Positions 1 through 4,868 of a DNA stretch of 6,444 nucleotides are shown piece by piece. Source of the DNA: an uncultured Collinsella sp. (GTDB lineage: Bacteria > Actinomycetota > Coriobacteriia > Coriobacteriales > Coriobacteriaceae); NCBI GenBank assembly GCA_900551195.1, contig URVD01000105.1, forward strand, positions 1 through 6,444, written 5' to 3'. The position numbers and the translations under genes are program-made. The stretch's first letter is position 1. Each line of letters opens with the position of its first letter. The notes below the pieces were generated by a model. That model was not told the DNA's origin. It saw only the letters and a program-made list of their open reading frames with translations, and made no database searches.

Positions 1-2
1 CG

Positions 3-56
3 GAAGGAAATATCACTCATCTGAAGAGCAATCCCCGCTTTGAATTTGTACACGCT
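3..56 (+). pseudogene. Fragment resembling NAD-dependent sugar-nucleotide epimerase/dehydratase
   Basis: Reading from base 3 gives EGNITHLKSNPRFEFVHA before the frame runs into unrelated residues. This matches the N-terminal region of extended SDR enzymes (UDP-glucuronate decarboxylase / dTDP-glucose dehydratase type), where a segment of the form 'N-I-x-H-L-x-x-x-P-R-F-E-F-I' follows the second Rossmann strand. The stretch is more AT-rich than the DNA that follows. Homology ends at about base 56 and ammonium-transporter sequence in a different frame takes over at about base 52-55, so this is only a stub. It may be the edge of a real rearrangement or an assembly chimera. The match is from family recognition on 18 residues only. 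Confidence 0.4.
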
Positions 57-531
57 GGTGGGTGCCAGCACCGGTCTGGTTGCGGGCCTTGTGGTGGTCA
101 CGCCGGGTGCGGGCTTTGTCGAGCCGTGGGCAGCGCTGGTCATGGGCCTGATCGTCTCGCCCGTCTGTTACCTGGCCATCAGCCATCTTAAGACCAAGTT
201 TGGCTACGACGATGCGCTCGACGCGTTCGGTTGCCACGGTATCGGCGGCATCTTGGGCGGTGTGCTCACGGGCCTGTTCTGCGTGCCGGAGCTCTCGTGG
301 ACCGGTAAGGGCGGCCTGTTCTACACGGGCGACGTGTCGCTGCTCATCTCGCAGGTCCTGGGCATTGTGGTGACGGTCGCTATTGTGCTGGTGCTCGACT
401 TGGTGATCGCCGCGGTGGTCAAGGCACTGTTCCACGGCAGCCTGCGTGTGGACGAGGCCGACGAGGCGCTGGGCCTGGATGCGAGTCAGCACGGCGAGAG
501 CGCATACCCTTCCTTCTCGGGACTCGATTAG
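40..531 (+). CDS. amt: Ammonium transporter (Amt/MEP/Rh), C-terminal part only
   Basis: This is the last ~160 residues of an Amt channel, which conducts ammonium/ammonia across the cytoplasmic membrane as a trimer. Visible family marks are GASTGLVAGLVVVTPGAGFV, then DALDAFGCHGIGGILGG with the second pore histidine of the twin-His pair. A final long hydrophobic helix (about residues 102-129) follows, and then the cytosolic tail with DEALGLDASQHGESAY, the conserved segment that couples subunits. Full-length Amts have about 400-450 residues, so roughly the first 60% is missing. Upstream in this frame there is a stop at 22-24. The TTG at 40 is only the first possible start; it has no convincing Shine-Dalgarno, and family similarity begins at about base 52-55. 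The gene is therefore truncated or chimeric at its 5' side. It stops at TAG 529-531, upstream of the PII gene, the usual amt-PII arrangement. Confidence 0.9.
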   Translation: MNLYTLVGASTGLVAGLVVVTPGAGFVEPWAALVMGLIVSPVCYLAISHLKTKFGYDDALDAFGCHGIGGILGGVLTGLFCVPELSWTGKGGLFYTGDVSLLISQVLGIVVTVAIVLVLDLVIAAVVKALFHGSLRVDEADEALGLDASQHGESAYPSFSGLD

Positions 532-532
532 C

Positions 533-642
533 GGCACGGGTTTCCCAGGCACCCGACCTTGCCCCTCAAACCGTCGCTTGCGTACCGAAGTACGCGGCGC
601 TCCTCTTTCGGGGCAATCTCGGGCACCTGGAAAACCCGTGCC
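533..642. repeat. Long imperfect inverted-repeat element between amt and PII gene
   Basis: Arms 533-565 and 610-642 are each 33 nt and are complementary at 28 of 33 positions. The outer ends are GGCACGGGTTT and AAACCCGTGCC. Inside sits a second small hairpin, GCGTAC (580-585), CGAA loop, GTACGC (590-595). The whole 110-bp block can fold into one long nested hairpin in DNA or RNA. No T-run follows the outer arm, so it is not a typical intrinsic terminator. It may be a mobile palindromic repeat of the REP/MITE kind, or an RNA structure that sets the ratio of transporter to PII protein from a shared transcript. Spread through the genome cannot be judged from this window. Confidence 0.75.
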
Positions 643-687
643 ATGTGAAGGTAAATCAATTACTTTTATTGAAGAGAGGAATTCACT

Positions 688-1026
688 ATGAAGAAGATTA
701 CAGCGATTGTTCGTGCCGAGAAGCTTGAGGTTCTCAAAGATGCGCTGTTTGCGGCTGATGTTCGCGGCATGACCATCAACCAGGTGCAGGGCTGCGGCGC
801 GCAGCATGGCTGGAAGGAATACGTGCGCGGCAACGAGCTGCTCGTCAACACGATCCCCAAGGTGCAGTTCACCCTCATCTGCGCCGACGAGCATGTCGAC
901 GGTATCGTTGACATTATCTGCAACGCCGCTCGCACCGGTGCCGTCGGCGACGGCAAGATTTGGGTCGAGCCGGTCGAAGAAGTCATCCGCATTCGCACCG
1001 GCGAACACGGCCCGGCCGCGGTGTAG
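688..1026 (+). CDS. glnK: PII nitrogen-regulatory signal protein (GlnB/GlnK family)
   Basis: A complete 112-residue PII protein, exactly the length of E. coli GlnB. PII trimers bind ATP/ADP and 2-oxoglutarate and report nitrogen status; those linked to amt usually plug the transporter when nitrogen is plentiful. Start ATG 688 lies 7 nt after GAGAGGA (674-680). Conserved residues seen are Gln39 (2-oxoglutarate/Mg site), Lys58 in IPKVQ, GDGKIWV with Lys90, and the C-terminal RIRTG with both arginines. The T-loop is unusual. Tyr51, the uridylylation/adenylylation residue, is Leu here (RGNELLV), position 46 is Val and position 49 is Asn, leaving only a Tyr at 45. Covalent control by a GlnD-type enzyme is therefore unlikely, and the protein probably acts by ligand binding alone. 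The name glnK rests on the amt linkage; glnB would be equally acceptable. Confidence 0.95.
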   Translation: MKKITAIVRAEKLEVLKDALFAADVRGMTINQVQGCGAQHGWKEYVRGNELLVNTIPKVQFTLICADEHVDGIVDIICNAARTGAVGDGKIWVEPVEEVIRIRTGEHGPAAV

Positions 1027-1028
1027 AA

Positions 1029-1093
1029 TCGACCGTCTGCCATCCGCAACGTTAAAATGCTGCAATGAGGCACAAGACTTGCGTTGCGGATGG
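1029..1093 (+). promoter_or_regulatory. Putative promoter with 12-bp inverted repeat ahead of the TetR gene
   Basis: A possible -35 TCGACC (1029-1034) and -10 TAAAAT (1053-1058) are 18 bp apart. CCATCCGCAACG (1040-1051) lies in the spacer and its exact complement CGTTGCGGATGG lies at 1082-1093, 30 bp further on. The second arm sits just before the TetR start. It could be an operator pair, a leader hairpin affecting translation, or a weak stop for glnK transcripts, though no T-run is present. It does not resemble the ATAC/GTAT operators downstream of the TetR gene. Confidence 0.35.
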
Positions 1094-1100
1094 GCGGATT

Positions 1101-1764
1101 ATGGGTCGCAATAAATATCCCGAGGAGACGGTCGCGAAGATTCTCGACGCGGCACTGGAGCTATTCTGCGCACAGGGTTATGAGGGGACGAGTATTCAAG
1201 ATATCGTTGACCGTCTCGACGGCATGACCAAGGGCGCTGTCTATCATCACTTCAAGAGCAAAGAAGAGATTTTCAACGCCGCGTTTGATCGGGCGATGAC
1301 TCCGATTGTTGAGCACCGCCGCTCGATGCTTGGCGTCGGTAATATGACCGGAGCCCAAAAGCTCAAGCGACTGTACGCTCCCGAGTCCGTTGTTCCACAA
1401 ATTGAGCTATGGGCACGTATGCGTCCTGCAGCAGATCCGGTAAAAAGCTCGCGCCTACTGGCGATGCAGTACCAGGGCTCATTTGACGAGTCGGCCGATG
1501 GCTGTCTCTTGCCAGTGATCGAGGAGGGCATCGCCGACGGCTCCATTGCGTGCGAATGCCCGCGCGGAGCGGGGGGAGGCCGTATCTTTGTTGGCGAATC
1601 TTTGGCTGCTGCCATTGTTCCGTCCGCTCGAGCCCAAGGAGCGAATGCTCGCTCGCGCACAATGTTTGGCGCAGATGGCTGCCGCGGTGGGGCTCGATTT
1701 GGGTAATGAAGTGCTTCAGACAACGGCGCAGATTTGGGACGTATGGGACCGCGCCGGGTGGTAA
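1101..1764 (+). pseudogene. TetR/AcrR-family transcriptional regulator, frameshifted in a G6 tract
   Basis: The N-terminus is a textbook TetR DNA-binding domain. MGRNKYPEETVAKILDAALE is followed by the helix-turn-helix at about residues 29-56, which contains TSIQDIVDRL, GMTKGAVYHHF and KSKEEI. The preferred start is ATG 1101; an in-frame ATG at 1065 would add 12 non-family residues. The frame runs on to a stop at 1704-1706 (201 aa), but from about 1577 its residues (GGGRIFVGESLAA) look wrong. The +1 frame there reads EAVSLLANLWLLPLF and on to IWDVWDRAGW, which is proper TetR C-terminal helix sequence ending at TAA 1762-1764. Removing one G from the GGGGGG run at 1571-1576 restores a 220-residue protein. 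The C-terminal ligand/dimer domain is therefore lost as the sequence stands. The cause may be a true mutation, phase variation in the G-run, or a sequencing error. It sits directly before the MFS exporter it probably controlled. Confidence 0.85.
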
Positions 1765-1765
1765 T

Positions 1766-1786
1766 ATAGATACCAACGGTATGTAA
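1766..1786. promoter_or_regulatory. Palindromic operator, site 1 (TetR-type)
   Basis: The core is ATACC-AAC-GGTAT (1770-1782). Aligned over 21 positions with the operator at 1831-1851 it matches at 16, including the right half CGGTATGTA, and the centres are 65 bp apart. It begins two bases after the restored TetR stop codon. The likely ligand is the adjacent TetR protein, because paired palindromes next to an exporter are typical for this family; that assignment is inference. Confidence 0.55.
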
Positions 1787-1797
1787 TTGATTTGTGA

Positions 1798-1819
1798 GGG
1801 TAGCCACGGCTGCCCTTTT
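1798..1819 (+). terminator. Rho-independent terminator between the two operators
   Basis: Stem GGGTAGCC (1798-1805) pairs with GGCTGCCC (1808-1815) over eight base pairs including one G-U, around a short loop starting ACG. TTTT follows at 1816-1819. It ends the TetR transcript before the MFS promoter. The T-run is short, so it may act partly as an attenuator. Confidence 0.6.
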
Positions 1820-1830
1820 CAAGTCGATAA

Positions 1831-1851
1831 ATACATACTGGCGGTATGTAT
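1831..1851. promoter_or_regulatory. Palindromic operator, site 2, over the MFS start region
   Basis: Perfect 8-bp arms ATACATAC (1831-1838) and GTATGTAT (1844-1851) flank a TGGCG spacer. The site lies 13 bp before the MFS start codon, so a bound repressor would block the MFS promoter or early transcript. The related site 1 lies 65 bp upstream. No clear -35/-10 pair could be fixed here. Confidence 0.7.
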
Positions 1852-1863
1852 AGGGGCAGGCTT

Positions 1864-3126
1864 ATGGCTGGAATGCGGTGGAGTGGCGTCTCGTTGGCGC
1901 AAAAAACAGTGCGATCTATCAGGCTTTTCGGTCTTCTTGTTACGCAGCTGTGCACGTATTCGATGCTGTCGGCGCTGTGCTTTGCGTATCCGCTTTACTT
2001 GTTCGATTGCAGCGGATCGTCAACGTTATATGGCGTCGTCGCGGCGATAGCGTTCATACCCGGCGTACTTGCAACTCCGGTTGGCGGAATCTTGGCGGAT
2101 AGGGGAAGACATCGCGAGGTCCTCGTGTCCCTCGGCATTGCTCTGATGACTGCATCACTGCTGTCTATCCCCATGAAGCACTCATTGCCTCTTGCGGTCG
2201 TCGTAGTAGCGATACTTTGTGTTCAATATGGTGTTCAATCGCTGCTGAAGCCAATGCTCCAAATTGAGACGGTGCGCATGGCGGGTGAAGAGAAGGTTGA
2301 GCGGGCCACTGCATTGGTTTCGCAGATGACCATGGTGAGCAATATCTTGGGCCCTGCGGTCGGGACGGCAGTCTATGGGTGCTTTGGCATCGATACTCTT
2401 TGCACAACCGCGTCGGTGGCGTTTGCGATTTCAGCTTTCTTGTTTGGGGTCGCACTCAAGCAAAATGCCTCATCTGAAACAATGGGAGACGGCGTGACTC
2501 GCACGACATGCCGAAACGATTTTCGGGAGTCGATTCGGTATCTGTTGCAAAATGCATCATTGGCCGCTGTGATTTTGCTTGCGGCCGTTTTGAACCTTGC
2601 GTTGGTTGGGCTAACGATTGGCGCTCCCATTATTGTTACAAAGCATCTCGGCATGCAATCGTCCTGCGTTGGGATAGTTGAGGTTGCTATGGGCCTGGGT
2701 GGTCTTGCCGGCAGTGGCTTGGTCGGCATTTGGCCGCATCGCTTTTCTCTCAATGGCATATGTCGATATGTTGCGATGATCTGTTTTGGAGTCGTACCGA
2801 TTATTGTTACGCTACTGTTCGGCGCAGATGTATGCGTGTTCACCGTGTTTGCGGTTGGTTCGGCATGGGTCATGGTGTGGGCGAGCATTGCGTCGGTTGA
2901 AATCATCGCGTTTGTTCAGCGGGCAGCGCCGACTGAGCTCTGCGGAAAAGTGCTTTCGGTCGTTTACACGGTTCTTTCCTGCGCAACGCCTATTGGCCAA
3001 TTGGTTTACGGGCTCGCATACGATCGATGGACTCCGGCGATTGTATTCGCAGGCATGCTGGCGGTGCTGACGTTGACGACGGCGCTGTTTTATCGGCTGA
3101 AAAGTCGCTTGTGGCGATTGATTTAA
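1864..3126 (+). CDS. MFS multidrug-type efflux transporter
   Basis: About 420 residues with roughly twelve hydrophobic segments, the usual size of a 12-TM major facilitator. After TM2 it carries the motif A-like loop GGILADRGRHREVL (consensus G-x-L-a-D-r-x-G-r-r). A long polar central loop (KQNASSETMGDGVTRTTCRN) separates two six-helix halves. It probably exports a drug or other toxic small molecule by proton antiport; the substrate cannot be read from sequence. ATG 1864 was chosen because GGGGCAGG (1853-1860) lies just before it. An in-frame ATG at 1846 falls inside the operator and has no ribosome site. The gene follows the TetR gene and two operators on the same strand, pointing to repressor control. 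Its base composition is a little less GC-rich than the HAD and amt genes, which would fit acquisition of the TetR/MFS pair. Confidence 0.88.
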   Translation: MAGMRWSGVSLAQKTVRSIRLFGLLVTQLCTYSMLSALCFAYPLYLFDCSGSSTLYGVVAAIAFIPGVLATPVGGILADRGRHREVLVSLGIALMTASLLSIPMKHSLPLAVVVVAILCVQYGVQSLLKPMLQIETVRMAGEEKVERATALVSQMTMVSNILGPAVGTAVYGCFGIDTLCTTASVAFAISAFLFGVALKQNASSETMGDGVTRTTCRNDFRESIRYLLQNASLAAVILLAAVLNLALVGLTIGAPIIVTKHLGMQSSCVGIVEVAMGLGGLAGSGLVGIWPHRFSLNGICRYVAMICFGVVPIIVTLLFGADVCVFTVFAVGSAWVMVWASIASVEIIAFVQRAAPTELCGKVLSVVYTVLSCATPIGQLVYGLAYDRWTPAIVFAGMLAVLTLTTALFYRLKSRLWRLI

Positions 3127-3174
3127 CGCGCTGGGGCACTGTGGCTTTGCGGGAGCGAATGTCCCGGCGCGTTG

Positions 3175-3213
3175 GAGCGCCCTTGCATGGGCGCGCTCAT
3201 TCTCGTCTAAAAT
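3175..3213 (+). promoter_or_regulatory. GC hairpin and possible promoter ahead of the HAD gene
   Basis: GCGCCC (3177-3182) and GGGCGC (3189-3194) form a hairpin with a TTGCAT loop. It has no T-run, so it is a weak terminator candidate for the MFS gene. TAAAAT (3208-3213) could be a -10 box; the best -35 is TTGCAT (3183-3188) with a long 19-bp spacer. TCGTCT (3203-3208) and AGACGA (3221-3226) form a further small inverted repeat around the presumed start of transcription. Confidence 0.3.
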
Positions 3214-3241
3214 ATCGTGCAGACGAAAGAGAGGCATGCCC

Positions 3242-4099
3242 ATGATCAAGATGTTCGCGAGTGACCTAGACGGAACGCTGCTTAACGCCCTGCACGAGGC
3301 GGACGGGACTATCCGCCGTGCCATTCGCGAGCTGACTGAGGCTGGCCTGCACGTGGTTCCCGCGACTGGACGCTCGACGTTGCCGATCGGCGAGCATGGC
3401 TTTACGGGCTTGGCGCTTGACGCCTGCTGCTCCAATGGATCCATCGTGCGCGACAGCCATGGCGAGGTGCTCAAGACTTGGACCATCGATCCGCAGGTCA
3501 CTGAGGAACTGCTCAAGGCGTTCCCGGACATTTGCTTTGATTGCTCCACGCCCGATGGCATGTTTTCGAGTGGATCGTTCGAGATGCATCAGGCGGGCTT
3601 TAAAAAGGACAGCCCCATCAAGCGTATTGTGATGCGCGGCATGCGTGCGCGTGGCGGCTATCACGAGGAACAGTATTTCGACCAGTCGATCGGCGATATC
3701 TTGCGTCACGATGTATGCAAGATCAATTGTCGCGTGACCTCGCCCGAGCTGGAGCGTGACCTTAAGTCGTATCTTGCCGAGCGATCGGACCGCGTGGTCA
3801 ACGCGCCGTTCGATCCGGTGATGTTCGAGATCACGGACGTGGCGTGCAACAAGGGCGAGGGTGTGGCCTGGCTGGCGGGCTACTACGGTATTGCCGAGGA
3901 CGAGGTCGCTGTCTACGGCGACGGCGGCAACGACATTGCCATGCTCAAGCGTTTCCGCCACAGCTACGCGACCAAAAACGGCAGCAATGCAGCTAAGGCC
4001 GCCGCGAGCGCAACTATCGGCAGTTGCATGGTCCACGCCGTTCCCAAACACATGCTCGCCACCATGCGCAAGCAAAACTCCCGCACCGTCATCGAATAA
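3242..4099 (+). CDS. HAD-superfamily phosphatase, Cof/type IIB
   Basis: About 285 residues, normal for Cof-like HAD hydrolases, which dephosphorylate small sugar phosphates or cofactors in the cytosol. All four motifs are visible. Motif I is DLDGTLL near the N-terminus, with the nucleophile Asp and the acid/base Asp. Motif II is PATGRS. The motif III lysine is in NKGEG, and motif IV is GDGGNDIAML. The middle of the protein forms the IIB cap that sets the substrate. The tail VPKHMLATM is a variant of the usual ending. ATG 3242 is preferred: the purine run GAAAGAGAGG (3225-3234) is 7 nt before it but only 1 nt before the in-frame ATG at 3236. The specific substrate is unknown. The gene is apparently monocistronic, with a strong palindrome right after its stop codon. 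Confidence 0.92.
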   Translation: MIKMFASDLDGTLLNALHEADGTIRRAIRELTEAGLHVVPATGRSTLPIGEHGFTGLALDACCSNGSIVRDSHGEVLKTWTIDPQVTEELLKAFPDICFDCSTPDGMFSSGSFEMHQAGFKKDSPIKRIVMRGMRARGGYHEEQYFDQSIGDILRHDVCKINCRVTSPELERDLKSYLAERSDRVVNAPFDPVMFEITDVACNKGEGVAWLAGYYGIAEDEVAVYGDGGNDIAMLKRFRHSYATKNGSNAAKAAASATIGSCMVHAVPKHMLATMRKQNSRTVIE

Positions 4100-4128
4100 T
4101 GTGACAAAGGGACTGTCCCTTTGTCACA
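4100..4128. repeat. Perfect palindrome after the HAD stop codon (possible bidirectional terminator)
   Basis: TGTGACAAAGGGA (4100-4112) and TCCCTTTGTCACA (4116-4128) are perfect 13-bp arms around a 3-nt centre, starting one base after the HAD stop codon. No T-run follows, so it is not a standard intrinsic terminator, but a stem this strong could stop or stabilise transcript ends. Palindromes of this TGACAAAGGGAC type appear, from memory, as dispersed intergenic repeats in Gram-positive genomes. That could not be checked here. Confidence 0.6.
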
Positions 4129-4151
4129 GTGAGGATTAGCTTCTTTAAACA

Positions 4152-4191
4152 CGAACATATATTCGCATATTTAACTGCGCTTTGATAGAAT
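4152..4191 (+). promoter_or_regulatory. LexA-like (SOS) box overlapping a sigma70-type promoter
   Basis: CGAACATATATTCG (4152-4165) fits the Gram-positive LexA/Cheo box CGAAC-N4-GTTCG with one mismatch (A for G in the right half). It overlaps a candidate -35 TTCGCA (4162-4167), which is 18 bp from the -10 TAGAAT (4186-4191). Transcription would start near 4198 and read into the 41-codon peptide gene. A repressor bound here would block RNA polymerase, so the peptide may be induced by DNA damage. Site assignment is by comparison with the known consensus; binding is inferred. Confidence 0.45.
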
Positions 4192-4203
4192 TGTTGCTGT
4201 TGG

Positions 4204-4248
4204 CGGCAGTTCCATGTGCCGGGCAGCGCTCTCCATTTGATGGGAGGT
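4204..4248 (+). promoter_or_regulatory. Structured leader that can hide the Shine-Dalgarno of the small peptide
   Basis: Two hairpins can form in the ~58-nt leader. CGGCA (4204-4208) pairs with TGCCG (4217-4221). TCTCC (4230-4234) pairs with GGAGG (4243-4247), with one G-U, and covers the strong ribosome site GGGAGGTGA (4242-4250). Between them, GGGCAGCGC (4221-4229) is perfectly complementary to GCGCTGCCC (4409-4417) in the 3' untranslated part. This allows a 5'-3' closed form of the mRNA, as known for hok-type toxin messages. Structures were found by eye, not by energy calculation. Confidence 0.4.
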
Positions 4249-4255
4249 GATGCCC

Positions 4256-4381
4256 ATGACCGATTTGATTGATTTCGTTAAGCTCCTGACCGCTTTGGTC
4301 TCGCTCCTCACGGCGCTTATCGGACTTTCCGAGGCACTTAAGCAGCGTACGAAGCAAAAGAAGAGGGGTCGACGCCGTTAA
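4256..4381 (+). CDS. 41-residue amphipathic/hydrophobic peptide, candidate type I toxin
   Basis: A 41-codon reading frame with an excellent ribosome site (GGGAGGTGA 4242-4250, 5 nt before the ATG). The in-frame ATG at 4250 is too close to that site. The peptide begins MTDLIDFVKLLTALVSL, continues LLTALIGLSEALK, and ends in a strongly basic tail, KQKKRGRRR. Residues 4-28 would make one membrane-spanning or amphipathic helix with sparse charges (Asp3, Asp6, Lys9, Glu26, Lys29). That plan resembles TisB-like and other small membrane toxins, not an enzyme. I do not recognise a named family. The surroundings support the toxin idea: LexA-like box, SD-masking leader, and an antisense RNA promoter and terminator on the other strand overlapping its 3' end. 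Translation seems likely; toxicity is inferred. It could instead be a small holin-like or regulatory membrane peptide. Confidence 0.6.
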   Translation: MTDLIDFVKLLTALVSLLTALIGLSEALKQRTKQKKRGRRR

Positions 4382-4393
4382 GGCATTGACCCC
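4356..4393 (-). terminator. Intrinsic terminator of the antisense RNA
   Basis: On the minus strand GGGGTC (4393-4388) pairs with GACCCC (4370-4365), and an inner GCC/GGC pair is also possible. The stem is followed by TCTTCTTTT (4364-4356). On the plus strand the same hairpin is followed by TTGAACT, which is not T-rich. Termination is therefore expected for minus-strand transcripts, and its position inside the 3' end of the peptide frame is notable. Confidence 0.55.
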
Positions 4394-4441
4394 TTGAACT
4401 AAGTAACGGCGCTGCCCAGCTATCACCCTTGGGCTGCCGTC
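4356..4441 (-). ncRNA. Putative antisense RNA (type I antitoxin) overlapping the 3' end of the small peptide mRNA
   Basis: A minus-strand transcript of about 85 nt is predicted between a promoter at 4448-4476 and a terminator at 4356-4393. Near its 5' end it can fold GC-A-GCCCA against TGGGC-A-GC (4430-4437 with 4411-4418), leaving an 11-nt loop. Its 3' end is the terminator hairpin. It is complementary to the last ~26 nt of the peptide frame and to ~60 nt of 3' untranslated sequence, the tail-to-tail overlap known from TxpA/RatA- and BsrG/SR4-type systems. No protein frame is implied. Existence rests on promoter, terminator and position only. Confidence 0.45.
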
Positions 4442-4447
4442 GACTTT

Positions 4448-4476
4448 ATTCTACCTACGGTTGCCAGGTTTAACAA
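4448..4476 (-). promoter_or_regulatory. Promoter for the antisense RNA
   Basis: Read on the minus strand: -35 TTGTTA (4476-4471, 4/6 to consensus), a 17-bp spacer, and -10 TAGAAT (4453-4448, 5/6). The expected start is near 4441. The -10 hexamer is identical to that of the facing peptide promoter. It is the best spaced sigma70-type promoter visible in the window, and no protein-coding frame follows it before the terminator. Confidence 0.5.
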
Positions 4477-4541
4477 ATGAATTTTCAGTAATGGAGCCCC
4501 GGAGCCCGCTCGCTCAACCACCTGGCCATCGGATTAGCCGG

Positions 4542-4851
4542 ATTCTGGGACACGCCTTCCGTCCCAGGCCTCTACCGGAAAATGCGTCCCACCCTGAGGC
4601 TCAATTCCGGAACACGGTTTCCGTTTGAAGCCCCGATGGGAAAGCGTGTCCCGTTCCGAGAGCTCATTCCTGGATGCAGTTTCCGCTAGAGATGCCACCG
4701 GGAAAGCGTATCCCGTTTTGGAGCCAAATTCCGGGTCGTAGTTTCCGCCTGAGGGCCGATCCGGAAACGGCATCCCATTCTGAAGCCGAAATCTGGGACA
4801 CGCTTTCCGCCAAGGGTTGCAAAAGGAAAGCGCATCCCATTCCGAGCATCA
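4542..4851. repeat. Five tandem degenerate repeats with an exact 62-bp period
   Basis: Units begin at 4542, 4604, 4666, 4728 and 4790, each exactly 62 bp with no net insertion or deletion although bases differ widely. Each has a front half like ATTCTGGGACACGCTTTCCG and a back half like GGAAAGCGCATCCCATTCCG, which is nearly the complement of the front. Every unit is thus an imperfect palindrome able to form a hairpin. For example, GGGACACGCTTTCC (4795-4808) faces GGAAAGCGCATCCC (4825-4838). Since 62 is not a multiple of 3, frames rotate and the block is not coding. It lies between the antisense promoter and the ATPase 3' end. A related 17-mer recurs at 6385-6401. Confidence 0.85.
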
Positions 4852-4868
4852 CATCAGAGCGCGCTTGG

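Noticed and set aside
446..691. Plus-strand 81-codon frame across the amt end and the inverted repeat
   Set aside because: It overlaps the conserved amt tail in another frame and is made mostly of palindrome sequence.
13..1065. Long minus-strand open frame (350 codons) opposite amt and the PII gene
   Set aside because: It is antisense to two genes with clear family motifs, crosses the inverted-repeat element, and shows no recognisable domain; it is a by-product of high GC.
1846..1863. Upstream ATG for the MFS gene
   Set aside because: It lies inside the operator palindrome without a ribosome site; ATG 1864 has GGGGCAGG before it.
3266..4075. Minus-strand open frame (269 codons) opposite the HAD gene
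   Set aside because: The plus strand has all four HAD motifs; the antisense frame has no family features or ribosome site.
4256..4381. Assignment of the small peptide to a named family (Fst, Ldr, Hol_Tox/TxpA, TisB)
   Set aside because: Only the general plan agrees; no diagnostic residue pattern could be matched with confidence, so it is left unnamed.
4542..4851. CRISPR array
   Set aside because: The whole 62-bp unit drifts together; there are no short identical repeats separated by unique spacers and no cas genes.
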